From the NCBI RefSeq assembly GCF_030272615.1, contig NC_081407.1:317778456-317842455 (forward strand): a DNA stretch of 64,000 nucleotides, in the 5' to 3' direction. This stretch comes from Cryptomeria japonica (taxonomy: Eukaryota > Streptophyta > Pinopsida > Cupressales > Cupressaceae). Below the pieces are notes generated by a model, which worked only from the letters and a program-made list of their open reading frames with translations, did not search any database and had not been told where the DNA came from. A program made the translations under genes and the position numbers. This document shows, piece by piece, positions 32,392 through 44,180 of the stretch. Each line of letters begins with the position of its first letter. The stretch's first letter is position 1.

Positions 32392-34991
32392 TCATCTCCT
32401 ATCCCTAGGGCTAGTGGCTGGAGAGTGTCGACTGGACGCTCCCTCCTGATCTGGCCGTGAAGGTGGACCCATGGGTGTGTAGCGCGATACAGATCGTGAG
32501 TGACTCCGAGAGGAACTCCTGCGATCCCTATCCATAAGGATCGTGTGATAGGTGGTAGCCTCGGTCTGAGCCACTGCTAGATCTCGCCGCGCCTGCTGGA
32601 GGTCTTCTGATAGGACTCTCTCTCTCTGTCGCGCCTGCTGGAGGTCCTCTGATAGGACTCTCTCTCTCTCCCTCCATATATCTACCTGTACTCGGAATGG
32701 GAAAAACAAATCCTCATGCCGACCCGCATTCCCCTGAGGCTTATAGGCAATCTGTGAGGAACTGGGGATCTGTGCTATCGTGGAAATGTCTGTCATTGCC
32801 TGCTATATTAAGGAACGCCACTCCTGTACATTAGCTGTGGCAGTAGAACAAATTTTTTGTTAGTACCCTTCTATATCATCAAAACATCAATCAATCAATA
32901 TAAAGCTACTATACCTGGATCTCCCTCGTGCCAGTAGGGATCATGATATGGTAGTATCTGTGCCTGGGAACCGCTAGGCTCCCCTCGCTCGAATAATCTA
33001 TCCACGATGGGTGTAGGCTGGACGGTACTAGGGACAGGCCTCCGTATCGCCTCATGTTCCCCCTGTTGGGGAATAAGAGGTGGATCTAGTGCTATGGTAT
33101 CGTCTCCTGAATGGTGGGGAGCTGCATCCGACTCCTCCTCATCATCTCTATCCTCCTCCTCGTCGTTCTCCTCATCATCCTCATCCTCATCCTCATCTGC
33201 ATCATCACCTACATCTCCCTCCTCCTCCTCGGCATTGGGCTGATCGCCTGTAGGTGGATCAGGATCTCCCGCCTCCTCATGACCCTCTCCCTCCTCTGGT
33301 TCCTCTGACCTGGATCCCTGGTCCTCGTCTTGGTCTCCATGTCTCCATGGGCCTGGATAGCCTGTCGGATGATCTGGTGGAAAGATAGGACCTGGATATG
33401 ATCTCATAAACCATGAGATGTACCTCCTCTGTGCTCCAGGCTCTGCAGAATAATCAGTGACTACATCCTGATCAGATCCCTCTAAGTCTGTAGTCTCGAT
33501 GTCATCTATCGTCAGTCTCGCTACTGCTCTAGGTCTGGGAAGGACCCGTGAGTGTCGAGTATAGATGGGCACATCGGCTGGAACACACTGCTCTAGCCCG
33601 AACTGCCTCCGTACTCGGTCAAAGTAGAAAGGGACTATGATGTGTGCATATCGTCCCCGCAGTAGGCAGTTCCTCTGTAGACATGCTAACTGTCTCTCCA
33701 TACCATCCCATCTATGCATTCGTAGGTAAGGTCTCCACACTGTCACCTCGGCTGTCACTCTGTCAAAAATCACTCTCCAATATAACAAATCTCCAAATCT
33801 CCACTCGCTGGTAAGTGGATAAGTGAACACCCTAGGTCGCTCGCTCGCTGTACTCAGCGGAAAGCCGACAGGCCTGGTGCATGTGAAGTGCTCTAAAATC
33901 CACACCTGCAGAAGTGTGCATGTCATCAAACTACAACCCTGTCCAAATACGTACTCCTCAAGGTCGTGATAGAGATGTGCAAGCATACTCCGACCCCAAG
34001 CATACACTCTCCTGTGTCTCTCCATCGCTCTAATACACCATGTGAGACCCCCATGCATGTGTGTGCCTCACCCATTAGGGCAGACGGCTAGTGCTATGAT
34101 GGCTATCATAAGGCGTCTCAGAAGGGGTACCTCCCCTGTAGGATGTAAGAGCCAGCTGACCATGATGCGACCTCTCGTCTCGCTCGGCATGACTCTCCCT
34201 ATGCAATACACCTGCTCTCTCTGATGATCCTCCGCTGACCGATCGGTCGCGTATGTAACAGTCGCTCCTCTAATAGGAAGATGAAGTATACGGTACACAT
34301 CCTCGAGTGTGACTGTCAGCTCTCCTACTGGAAGGTGAAAAGTGCATGTGTCAGGATCCCATCGCTCCATCAATGCCATCAGCATTGCAGGATGGAACCG
34401 AATGGCCGGCATGAGGATCACATACCATAATCCTACTATCGACAGTGTGTCTCTCTCTAACTGAGTAAGCCGCGGAATCTGATCTTGTAAACTGCGAAGA
34501 ATATGTCCCGTTGTATGCTCTCTCATGTACGGAAGGCCCTGCAATACAAAAACATAACTGTAATCAGTACTCAATCATCAAAATCGCTAATGCAAACTGT
34601 CAAACATCGTGTGCTAGTCCTGAAACCCCTCGCCAAGCCTTGATTGGGGACCATAGTGTCCTGTCAGGGACCATGGCGCCCTGTCAGGGACCATGGCGCC
34701 CTGAGGGGACCATGGTGCCCTGTCAGGGACCATAGCGCCTTGAAGGGACCATGGCGCCCTTGACAGGGACCATGGCACCCTGGGGGGACCAGGGCGCCCC
34801 ACAGGGACCATGGCGCCCTGGGTGGGCCCCGGTCAGCCTTCAGGGCCTGCATACGATCATAGAAAAGTCAACATGCGAAAAATCAAAAGTCAAACATTCA
34901 GTCAACTCACCTCGTCCAGTGGCTCGTCGTCGATCACGGCCTGGCGCAGGATCTCAACCCTCGTGGGACGCTCCGGTCGTCGTGAAGGCAT
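32392..34991 (-). pseudogene. Plant mobile domain (PMD) gene, three exons, antisense within Tat-2
   Basis: Exon 1, 34991-34911: MPSRRPERPTRVEILRQ..., donor GAG/GTGAGT. Exon 2, 34538-32915: acceptor TTGCAG/GGC, donor CCAG/GTATAG. Exon 3, 32834-32392: acceptor CCACAG/CT. The exons total 2148 bases, exactly 716 codons, in one frame with split codons resolved. Exon 2 carries PMD signatures: LPYMREHTTGHILRSL, HLPVGELTVTLEDVYRILHL, WCIRAMERHRRVYAWG and FGDLLYWRVIFD. An Asp/Glu-rich stretch of about 70 residues and, in exon 3, a doubled RERVLSEDLQQAR coiled coil follow. PMD proteins such as Arabidopsis MAIN and MAIL1 act in nuclear silencing and genome stability; PMDs are also known inside plant transposons. 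Two in-frame stops, TGA 34068-34070 and TAG 32803-32805, are each one C-to-T change from Arg or Gln. Confidence 0.88.
34646..34823. repeat. 19-21-bp tandem repeat in PMD intron 1
   Basis: About nine copies of GGGACCATGGCGCCCTGTCA. CCATGG and GGCGCC palindromes sit in most units. It lies wholly inside the 372-base intron between exons 1 and 2. Confidence 0.93.
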
Positions 34992-35559
34992 GATGATGGC
35001 TATGTGGGCTCCGCTGCACTGAATAGTATTCTGGAATCAACAAAGTGACGAATACAAGTGTCACTTTCGAGGTATATACTCTCGTTTGTTTATTCTTACT
35101 TGTTGAAACCCTAATTTTCCTCTTTCACTCATTTCATCATAACTTGAGTTTGGGAGATGCGATTTTCGAACCGTTTGTTGCGTAGGAATCGTATTTTCAT
35201 TCCCCTACTCTCGGGATGTTCCAAAAAGTGCTCTGATGAAGCCTATTTAGTGAACACCCCTCATCAATACTACCTTACACAATTTGTTGCAAGTAAACAT
35301 GCTACCCTGTTTCACCTCCCTAATAAGCAAGTCGAAACAGGGGGGGGCATATAGCTACTCACAGATTTCATCACTTCCCTAGTAAGCATTAGGTGATTTT
35401 TGTGATCTAACGTGTGTTTTGTAGGGTGCGGTTCCTAACTGTGTACTGCAAATGCCGCTGGGGGCTTCGTCCGACAACTTATGGATATATCCTTTTTCAA
35501 ATAATGTTTACTTTCTGTACTTTAGCTTGCATATGCACGTAGTACTCATATGACCGCTA
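34992..35559 (-). promoter_or_regulatory. Probable upstream region of the antisense PMD gene
   Basis: It separates the PMD start codon from the 3' LTR and PPT. On the minus strand a TATATA-like box (within GAGTATATACC, about 35072-35082) lies roughly 80 bases upstream of the ATG. The promoter call is inference from position. I see no gene in this stretch. Confidence 0.35.
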
Positions 35560-35573
35560 AAGTGGGGGCTAAA
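35560..35573 (+). other. Polypurine tract of Tat-2
   Basis: AAGTGGGGGCTAAA ends at the 3' LTR start. It is the expected plus-strand primer. Confidence 0.85.
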
Positions 35574-37200
35574 TGTAGCGTCGTAAATTGTACGCACTCG
35601 CTAGGGTGGTACAATTTCACACCTAGTTTAGCACCCGCCTTAGTGCATTTTACATTCTGCATTGCATTTCTCCTTTAGCACTTAATTAATCAAATTAATT
35701 AGGTCTAAGGTCCTATTTCATCATTCTCTACATCATAAAGTTGGGCCCTTTCACTAAAGCGCGCCCTTTGCATTTTATTCCTCCAATACATCACTCAATC
35801 AAAAACCCTAATTAAGTCCTATTTCAAACTTGGGGGCTTGGTTTCGGGGTCAAAACATCTCGAAATCACCTGTAACTTCGGGATTCTCTCTAAAATCATC
35901 ATATCCGACGACCCTGAAAATTTGGTGAAAAGTTGTCGAGACTGTGGCGCCCAGAGTGCACACGGTCCCGGACATTTTTCCCAAAATTTTAGGAGCGCGA
36001 TCCAATCATAAAATAAAGCTTAACCCCAAGAAATTGGCAGGATATTCAATCTCTAGGTCGGCCAAAATACAAATTTACGATCTAGGGTTTCCTACATAAG
36101 AGCTCTCTTTCTTCATTTGAAGGGATCCAAATTTTGTTTTGAGGAACTTCATATGCAGCGAAAGAGCAGATCTTTGAAGACTTCAACATCTTACAACATC
36201 CTTCTATCAAGCATCTATCAAATTCATTCATCCACTTAGGGCTTGGAGGACATTGAAGAACAATAGGAGATTACCGACTGAAGATTGGCTTGTACTCCTC
36301 CCTTGAGGGTTGGGTATGATTTCATGTTGTTTTCATGTCTTTACATAAGCTTCAATACATCATTTATTCATGCTTTAGATCACTTTGCATCTTGATTTAG
36401 AGCATTTACGTTATCATTTACAAGCAATTAGGGTTTACTTTCTAGGTTGCTCTAGTTTGCTTTCTCGCATTTTAGGACCTTGCACACACACTAGGTCTGC
36501 ACACACAATACATTTTACAAAACAACTTGGCTATTCGTGGAGGTGGAAATCACCGAAGTGGGGGTTTGACTAAGGAAAAACCCTATATAGCCGCCCATAC
36601 ACCCTTTTTCAGATATCATTGCAGGTTTCAGGATTCAGACGACGCCGCGGGATACAGATCCGGAGAGAGAAGGTCGAGACAACACTCTGTATCAAATTGT
36701 AGAGCAGAAGACTGGGACAGGGGCGCTGGGCGCCCTGGTCCCTGGGACAGAGGCGCTGGGCGCCCTGGTCCTCCGGACAGACAGCTTGCAGACAGCTTCC
36801 CGACAGTGTTTCAGAGTGCAGAACAGCAGTTTCCGGTGCAGTTTTCAGGACAGTGGCGCCCGCGCCCCCGTCCCGAACATTTTTAGTCCGATTTTGACTC
36901 CGGGTACACATCTGCATTCTTATTTCATCCTTGTATTTACAGCTGTTCATTGTTTAATCTCAATTCTGCAATCTGGTTATTAGTTCATACTTGCATTTTG
37001 GGATTAGGGTTTGAACTTGCATTACTTGATTTTACAATTTCAACAAGGGAATAGAAATCCTAATAGATATCCCGTGGTTCTCTCTTTCACAAAAAGAAGT
37101 AGCCAATTGTGCGATATCTCTAGGCTCTTTCGTATTCCGTAATGTGTGTCAAAAGGTAGGATTAGGGCATGATTAACCTAGTCTCGCTTTTTCCCACACA
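35574..37200 (+). repeat. 3' LTR of Tat-2
   Basis: 1627 bp, near-identical by eye to the 5' LTR apart from scattered transitions and one missing 33-bp unit. It ends CCCACACA at the TSD CCTCC. Confidence 0.96.
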
Positions 37201-37205
37201 CCTCC

Positions 37206-37735
37206 AATCTAGTATAGGGCTAGGGTTCGATTTTGTATAGAAATCAATTCGGTTTAGTGCTAGGATTAGGGTTCAATCAAGGTTAAATTTGGAGTTAGGG
37301 TTCAATTTTCTTTATCATTTAATTAGGTTTAGGGTTATGGTTTATTTAATTTTTTTCAATTAGATTCTATGTTAGGTTTCAATTGTGTTCAACTTGGTTT
37401 AGTGTTAGGGGTTCGATTTGGTTTACTCTTAGTGTTAGGGTATAATTTTGTTTAGTAGTACCATTCAATTTGGTTTAGTGTTACATGATTGTGATTCAAT
37501 TTCATTGAATACTTGGGTTTAATTTGGTTTAATTTTGGTTATGTTTTGTTTAACTTGTTCAATTTATTTCAGGATTAAAGTTCAACTCAGTTTATTGATA
37601 GTGGTCAATTTGGTTTAATGTTGGGGTTAGGGTGAAATTTGTTTAGGATTTAGCTTCAATGTGGATAGGATTAGGGTTAAATTTTTAAAGTTTTGTATTA
37701 GTGTTCAATATGGTTTAATGTTTAGTTAAATATTA
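37206..37735. repeat. Degenerate TTTAGGG-rich minisatellite, right part
   Basis: Continuation of the array at 23830-24387 beyond Tat-2, with the same AGGGTTCAATTTGGTTTAGT-like units. It fades into AT-rich DNA near 37735. Confidence 0.8.
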
Positions 37736-39180
37736 TTTTATGATATGTAAATAGTACCTTTATTTATTATTCTCCTTTGTCAAAATCGATTTTATATATG
37801 GGCTTTTTCTATAAGTATTATATATTATTGAGATTGAGTCAAACTAGGCATCATAATACACATGGAAATACTATTATACAAGATAGTTTTTAAAAATCAT
37901 TGTTACGGAAATGATTCCAACTATTAATAAGTAAATAATCTAATAATTTAACATTTATATCTTCATATTATTAAACTGATATTAATAATTTTAAAAAAGC
38001 ATTAATGTAACATTAATAACATATAAAGTTCAACATTTACAAAATCATTAATTCGACGAATTAAGTTAACAACTAAATTTCTTAAATTAATAACTATAAT
38101 AATCTAATAATAATAATCTTAATACTTTGATGCTATACGAGATATGTTCTGAATGTTCACTTCCTAACTACAATATGACAAAAATTAATCATTACTGTAC
38201 TTCACAATTGTATCTTACTTAATGCTATCGTTCACAATCAAGGATCTTATTCCTTTTCTGGTGCTTGCTCGAATCTATGATCACATAAATAGTTACAATT
38301 CCATCTTCTACCCTCCCTTGTCCAATCTACTTCTCTCACTACATCTCTACCACTAATTCAAACATTACGGCAGGAACTTGATGCTTTGCTTCTCTTGTTT
38401 TTTATCTTGGCTGCCATAAGAATAAGAGGAAGATTACACGAGGAATGGGGTTTGATTTTTTTTCTTCTTTCCATTTTCATGTACATAGATGGAAGGTTAA
38501 GGAGTGAGAAGTGGGGACAAATATGACCACCAATTCACCTAATTAGTTTATGGCTCCTTATTTATTTATGTGTATGCATGAAGAGAAACACATTAGCTCA
38601 ATCAAATGAATTTGAATTTCCACCTAAGGGAATGCTAGAACAATTCATTTAAAGCACTCAAATAAGTTTATAAATAAATAATTCTGGAATGGTATTGAGG
38701 GCTAGTTTAATTATGCCTAATATTCTAAGAAATTAAAGAGTGCAGATTTATTTTATTTTCTTGTTATGTGTGGTAGTAAGTTTGAGGGTTTTGTTTATTT
38801 TTTTAAATTTTTTTTGGGATTCAATTGGATAAGTTATTTTAAATTTTTTACTATGACAATCATAATATAATTACAAAAAATGGTAGAGCATAAATTGACA
38901 ATCAATTAAAGACATTATTATCAAGATTGAAGAACATTGAATCATGCATTGATTTCTTTCAAATAGTAATTCATTACATTGCCATGGCTTTTAAAAGCCT
39001 TATTTTTCTCATAAAAACCTCCTACAAGAATGCAACTACCAAAAAATTAAAATTAAAATACTTAATTATTTATTTAATCTAACGAAAAACTAACCAACTA
39101 ATGTAATATTTGAACCTTCCCCCCTTATTACATTAATCTGAACAAAGGTGGAACATTGCAATATTTGATCACAATAACCC
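37736..39180. other. AT-rich host spacer
   Basis: Long A/T runs; no reading frame, LTR edge or tandem repeat that I can support. Confidence 0.5.
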
Positions 39181-39840
39181 TTCTAGAAACTTTGTTGAAG
39201 TGCTTTCACTAATCCTCTTTACTCACCTATAAAATACTAGACTAACCTCATTAGTAGATCTTTTGACTATAGAGCCTACAAATCTTTGCACAAAATGAGA
39301 GAACATAAAGTTTCCCCAACCTCCTTCAACAATGAGACAAATTTTTTTCTCTAAAAGTATTTCCTCCAAGTATGTGAAAAATGCCTATAGTGCTACAAAT
39401 GAGAGAAAAACTCTACTTTGAGAGTCCACATCTCCTTTTAGTGTGTCAAATACCTCCTCCAATGTTCTGGAAACAATCCATCCTTTGTTGTACAAAAAAT
39501 CAACCAAAGATGCATCAAATGCCTTCATAATAAAATTCTAGCACCACTTGATCCTTGAAGGGACACAGACAATGCCGAGACCCCTCTTTTCTTTAGGGAC
39601 AAAATTATGAAAGTTTATTCTCATGTAGTAAATTACCCCAAATAAGAAGATAGTTAAAGATAATAGATGTCTTTCTGCCTTAATTGTCTTGAACCTCCAT
39701 TTGTCATCTTTATGGTCTTGCCATTCCTTTGCATATGAATCTTTGAAAGCTCAATTATACCTATTATCGATGGTCCTGAAAATTTACACACTTGTTTCAT
39801 ATAAATATGCCTAAACTAAACTATCAATTTTATCTAATAG
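39181..39840 (-). pseudogene. Degenerate protein-coding relic, family not recognised
   Basis: One minus-strand frame stays protein-like for about 210 codons despite several stops. Segments include EWQDHKDDKWRFKTIKAERH, NFHNFVPKEKRGLGIVCVPS, KAFDASLVDFLYNKGWIVSR, TLEEVFDTLKGDVDSQSRVF and ICLIVEGGWGNFMFSHFVQR. Stops are TAG and TGA codons, again one C-to-T change from Gln or Arg codons. No catalytic motif or transmembrane pattern lets me name it. No LTR or terminal repeat is visible around it, so it could be a host pseudogene or an old mobile-element gene. Confidence 0.55.
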
Positions 39841-40155
39841 CATTCCCATTTACAATAACACATGTATTGTATTCTATGAATTTTGAGTAGACTAAACTTT
39901 TCCACACAAATGACTTAGTGTGCATTACATTTTGATCACTTTCTTGTGATATTTTTTTACACAAAATGTAAACCCCAACAAAATATAAATAAAACATCTT
40001 TAATAAATAATTGTGTACCTTACTTGTTGAGACATCTCATACAAAGTTCCTTAGATTTGATGTATCCAATCAAATAATCATTTTTTAATGGAAGTGCTAC
40101 TTACTTCAACACTTGAATTTTTATTTTATTCAAATGACACTTAGACATCTATATG

Positions 40156-41226
40156 TCATGAGTGTGAAGTAGGGTACCTGCAGCTCCTAAGAGATGCGAG
40201 TATGGATTTGCTCTCAGATCTGGATAGGCAATCCCAGTGACTTGACTACACCTAGACAAAAGATTTAAAATGATATGATATGCAAGCCAGATGAGATTGA
40301 TTATGCTAGATTGATCCAAGAGGCTAATTAAGCTAATGATATGCATGATTAAGCTATGATGATGATGCAATTTAGCTAGAATAGAGATTGGTTATGCTAT
40401 ATGATTCAACAATTATGCTAGAATATGATCAAATTAAAATAGATCTAAGATGCAATTGCCTATGATAATAATTCTTAAATGATATGCTAGAATGGATATG
40501 CTTATAGTAACAATGCCTGAAATTATATGAGATGGGATCCTTCGTGCTCCAAAAGGGGGGATATTTATAGGAATTCCAAGGCCAAAGATGAGGTGGCAGG
40601 AATCAATGGTCAAGATTGAGTTTGAAGATATCAAGGGTCAAATTGGAGGAGGTTGGAGAAGAGGTTAGAGGGAGGGACACTTGTCATCTCTGGAGTGACA
40701 AGTGTCAAGGAATATTTCTCACAATAGGGAAAGTGTCTAAGGGAGGAGACATGTGGCAAAATTGCCACATGTCTCAAGGGGAGAATATCCAACCCATAGG
40801 AGGTCAGGATGTGCAAAATAGGATAGGGCTAGTTAAACCCAGAATTAGGTGGAATGGGTTAGGTTAGGGGATGGTTAGGTTAGGTGGTTATAAGTTAGGA
40901 GGCATGTGGGTAATTTGAATTTGAAAAAATTCAAATAATAGGAAAAGGCTAATTAAGTTTCAACAACTCATAAATTGATTTCTTTTAATTAATTAGGGGA
41001 TTAGAAGGAATAAATTAAATGGGGGGAGGATTAATTATTTTGGATTAATTAATCAAAGGGGACAATTGAAATGAACTTATTAAATGAATCCTTAGATTTA
41101 TTAATAAGTAGATGAATGGGAGAATTTAATCAAATTGCTAATGAATTCAATTAAATTGGGAAGGGGGATTAATTAAATAATTCCTTATTTAATTAATTAT
41201 CTTCAGACCATTTTTAGGTGTATACA
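40156..41226 (-). repeat. 3' LTR of Tat-1
   Basis: 1071 bp, TGTCATGAG to GTGTATACA. It is followed by TTTTCCCCCTCTTTG, a purine tract on the minus strand. It includes several TTAGGTTAGG stretches. Confidence 0.93.
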
Positions 41227-41245
41227 TTTTCCCCCTCTTTGAAGC
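41227..41245 (-). other. Polypurine tract of Tat-1
   Basis: The minus strand reads CAAAGAGGGGGAAAA next to the LTR. Confidence 0.88.
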
Positions 41246-42820
41246 GAGGTGTGATGACACGTTGATTCAAAGAATAATCTCATTTTTATGATTTTGATAT
41301 GATATTGGTTCGATAGGATACCCCAGACATTGATTGATAAATTGCAGTACGATGATGCTCCCTCGGGAGATTAATTGAGATAAATTTTGACCTTTGGAGT
41401 GTTTGAATCTTTGCGAAATCAATTTCCCGATTAGAAATGAGTTGATTTTTGCAACATTGATGGATGAAAGTGCGAGTTCTCCGATCACTGTGATGTGGTT
41501 CTCGATGCGATGATTGATACAACTTGACTAAATTTGATAAGATCGATTAGATTGATAAGATTGATATCTAGTTTGGTTTTAGGAATGACAACACCTGTAT
41601 AAGACTAAGATGATCAAAGCGCCTGCTTTCAGGAATGATATATCCTGTATAAGACATGATCAAAACAACTGGGTCTAGGAAAGATACATCTTGTATAAGA
41701 CATGATAGGATTGATCAGATGTGATGGATTGATAGAATTGATAAGATTGATTGGATAAAGAATTGATATTTTGTTGATATCATGTTGCAGGAATATTCAA
41801 ATAAGCTGATTTTGGCATATTTGAGGGAGTAGCATAAGATTTGCGTTGGATCGACAATATCTGGAGAGAGATGAGTCATCATTCTGATTGTGTATGCACC
41901 TATGATGATATATTGATGATTCTTGCGATAGATGTGGTCTTGGATAAGATGAGCTTTTGTGATCCCATGCAAGCTAAATGTAAATGTAAAATGCAAATAA
42001 AATTATGCAAAGCTATGATCGGACCAGTCACTAAGTTATTACGTTTTGTCATCATTGAGATTTTTAAAATGTGGGAAGTGAATGAAAACATCGATGGTAT
42101 AATTGAACCATGATGACCTGAGCATTACTTACCTGGATTTTGATATTGCAAGTTAGCACAAACATCAAGGTATAATTAAACCAAGATGACCTGAGTGTTG
42201 CTTGTGTAAAACAAGCAGTATTAACCATTTCTATATGCAAATCAGAAATGTCTTTGATGATACTCTGATGATCATGTCCCGAGACAAATTTGCACATATT
42301 AATGATCAATTTACAGGCAACAGACAGGAAAAATACCATGTTCCTTCCTTGTTCCTCTAGTCAGAGATATCCCAGAGTTACTCAGAAATCATGATAGCGA
42401 AAATTAAGATATAAAAGTTGAACCAAAGTGTTAAAATCATTATCCAAAAGATATCATCCATTGATATGTGTGTGATGTGCTTATACTAACATGTGATAGG
42501 TTGATGGGCGATAATTGGATCATGTGGTCAACATTGGATGTGTCTCAGTTTCGTGTGACAAAAGTTGTCTAACTATTGTTCTACTTATTAGATGAAGCTC
42601 AAAACAATCAAATTTTTTGCCCTCATCTAGGTGCAAGATTTTGCCCTAAGCTTATAAAGAAACTTTATTATGTTATATATGATGATCCAAACCATGGTGA
42701 GAAATCACCCGCAATGCTTGCATATGCACAAAGGCTTTATTATGGATATGAATAGCGTTGACGAAAAATGAAATGCAAGTAGAAGGATGCATGAAATAGT
42801 AGATGGAAGAGCTAGCTTAC
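41246..42820 (-). other. Tat-1 3' noncoding region
   Basis: No ORF that I can support. Short imperfect repeats are present: three copies of AGGAATGATACATCCTGTATAA variants at about 41580-41710, and two copies of GGTATAATTGAACCA..GATGACCTGAG at about 42093 and 42168. Confidence 0.6.
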
Positions 42821-42829
42821 AGATAGCGG

Positions 42830-43025
42830 CTGTTGCCAGGTTTTCACCATATGTTTTTATTACACTTCTTCTCATATTTGATTTTGTTTTTGTTTTTGCT
42901 ATTTTTTGTATTTTTTGTATTTTTCATTGTTTTTGGGTTTTCTACTTTACCATTGTTTTTGATTTTTCTGCTTTTTCACTATTTTTTGGATTTTTCGCTT
43001 TTAGACATAATTTTTTTCCAGATGC
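42830..43025. repeat. T-rich low-complexity tract
   Basis: About 190 bases dominated by TTTTTG and TTTTTC runs, just after the end of the integrase fragment on the minus strand, where it is A-rich. It may be slippage-prone; no coding sense is apparent. Confidence 0.85.
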
Positions 43026-44180
43026 ATGCTATTGATGGGTTCCTCAAGCCGATCCCTGTCTGGCGTTGATAGCTGATATGCTCCTAACCCAAATACTGTT
43101 GTGACCACAAACAGACCCAACCGGTTTGGTTCAAACTTCCCTTTCTTTTCTTGATCTGATTGGTTGCGTGGATTTTCCTTTTGTTCTAGTTCTCCAAATT
43201 GAAAGGCTCTTGGTTTGACCTTGTTATTATAACTTTGGTATATTCTTTGCTGATACACCTTCAAATGATCAAAGACATTTTGTCATCGTTCATGGATCAA
43301 TTCTAGCTCTTGTAGTCTAGATATTCTTTGTTCTTCATCTGGGATAAGACCTTTTAATGGTACTCGTAGAGAAGGTATCTCTACTTCCATTGGTAGTATT
43401 GCTTCTAATCCATAGACAAGAGAGAATGGTGTGACTCCTGTTGGTGTGCAGATACTGGTACGGTAGGCCCATAGAGTAGGGTTTAAATTGAATATGCCAA
43501 TCTCTGCCAGCATTATTTACTGTATTTTTGAGGATTTTTAAATTTTTTTTGTTTGATACTTCTTCTTGTCCATTCCCTTGTGGATAGTAGGATGTTGAGA
43601 ATTTGTGTTGTATCTGAATTTTCTCACAAAGCTCTTGTACATCCTGGTTCTTGAACAGTCACCCATTATCCGTGATAATGGTCATGGGTATGCCATAACG
43701 ACATATGATGTAGTTCAAGATAAATGCAACAATTTGTTTTCCTATGATATTTGTGAGAGGTACTACCTCAACCTATTTTGTAAAATATTCTGTAGCTAAA
43801 AGGATTAATTTATGACCATTGGATGAAGGAGGGTTTATTTTTCCTACTAGATCGAGACCCCATTGGCAGAAAGGCCAAGATGTTTCCAAAGCATGAAGTT
43901 CTTGTGCTGGTGCATGAATTAACTTTACATGGATCTGACATTGTTTCCATGTTTTAGCTATCTGAAAAGAATCTCGTTCCATAGTTGGCCAATAATAGCC
44001 CAAGCGTATGATTTTTTTTGAAAGGGTAAGACCACTTGAATGAGTGTTATAAATGCCGTTATGGACTTTATTTAAGGCCTTCTCAAATTCTTCTTGCTCG
44101 AGACATCTTAAAAAGAGTACCATCCAGATCTCATTTAAAAAGGGTATCTACGACAAGAGTATAATGGGAAGATTGGTGGA
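43001..44180 (-). pseudogene. Tat-1 integrase
   Basis: The minus strand shows the zinc-binding region and core start (LGYYWPTMERDSFQIAKTWK, then WPFCQWGLDLVGKINPPSSN, with the first catalytic Asp). LWAYRTSICTPTGVTPFSLV follows in another frame near 43480, then the C-terminal domain (GKFEPNRLGLFVVTTVFGLG, INSMHLEKNYV) to 43001. The first zinc-region Cys of the usual CxxC pair is changed (TWKQC). Frameshifts and stops split it into at least three pieces. Confidence 0.85.

Larger units (their letters stand above)
24388..37200 (+). mobile_element. Tat-2: complete Tat-type Ty3/gypsy element carrying an antisense PMD gene
   Basis: LTRs of 1660 and 1627 bp flank a primer site, an 1859-residue polyprotein frame, an antisense plant mobile domain gene and a PPT. 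The TSD is a perfect CCTCC (24383-24387 and 37201-37205). Protease, RT, RNase H, a second RNase H and integrase occur in that order. Integrase after RT marks gypsy, and the second RNase H marks the Tat lineage. No capsid domain or CCHC knuckle is visible. Total length is 12,813 bp. All three breaks in pol are TGA codons, so decay is recent and mutation-type-specific. Confidence 0.96.

Noticed and set aside
33007-33308. Plus-strand frame with a long Ser run
   Set aside because: It is the complement of the Asp/Glu-rich stretch of the antisense PMD exon 2.
34068-34070. A third intron in the PMD gene at the GGGTGAGGC sequence
   Set aside because: The frame continues unchanged across it as CPNG-stop-GTHMHGG; a single CGA-to-TGA change explains it better than a very short intron.
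34614-34852. Minus-strand frames rich in PWS and GPH repeats
   Set aside because: They translate the 19-21-bp intron array, and the splice model places the region in intron 1.
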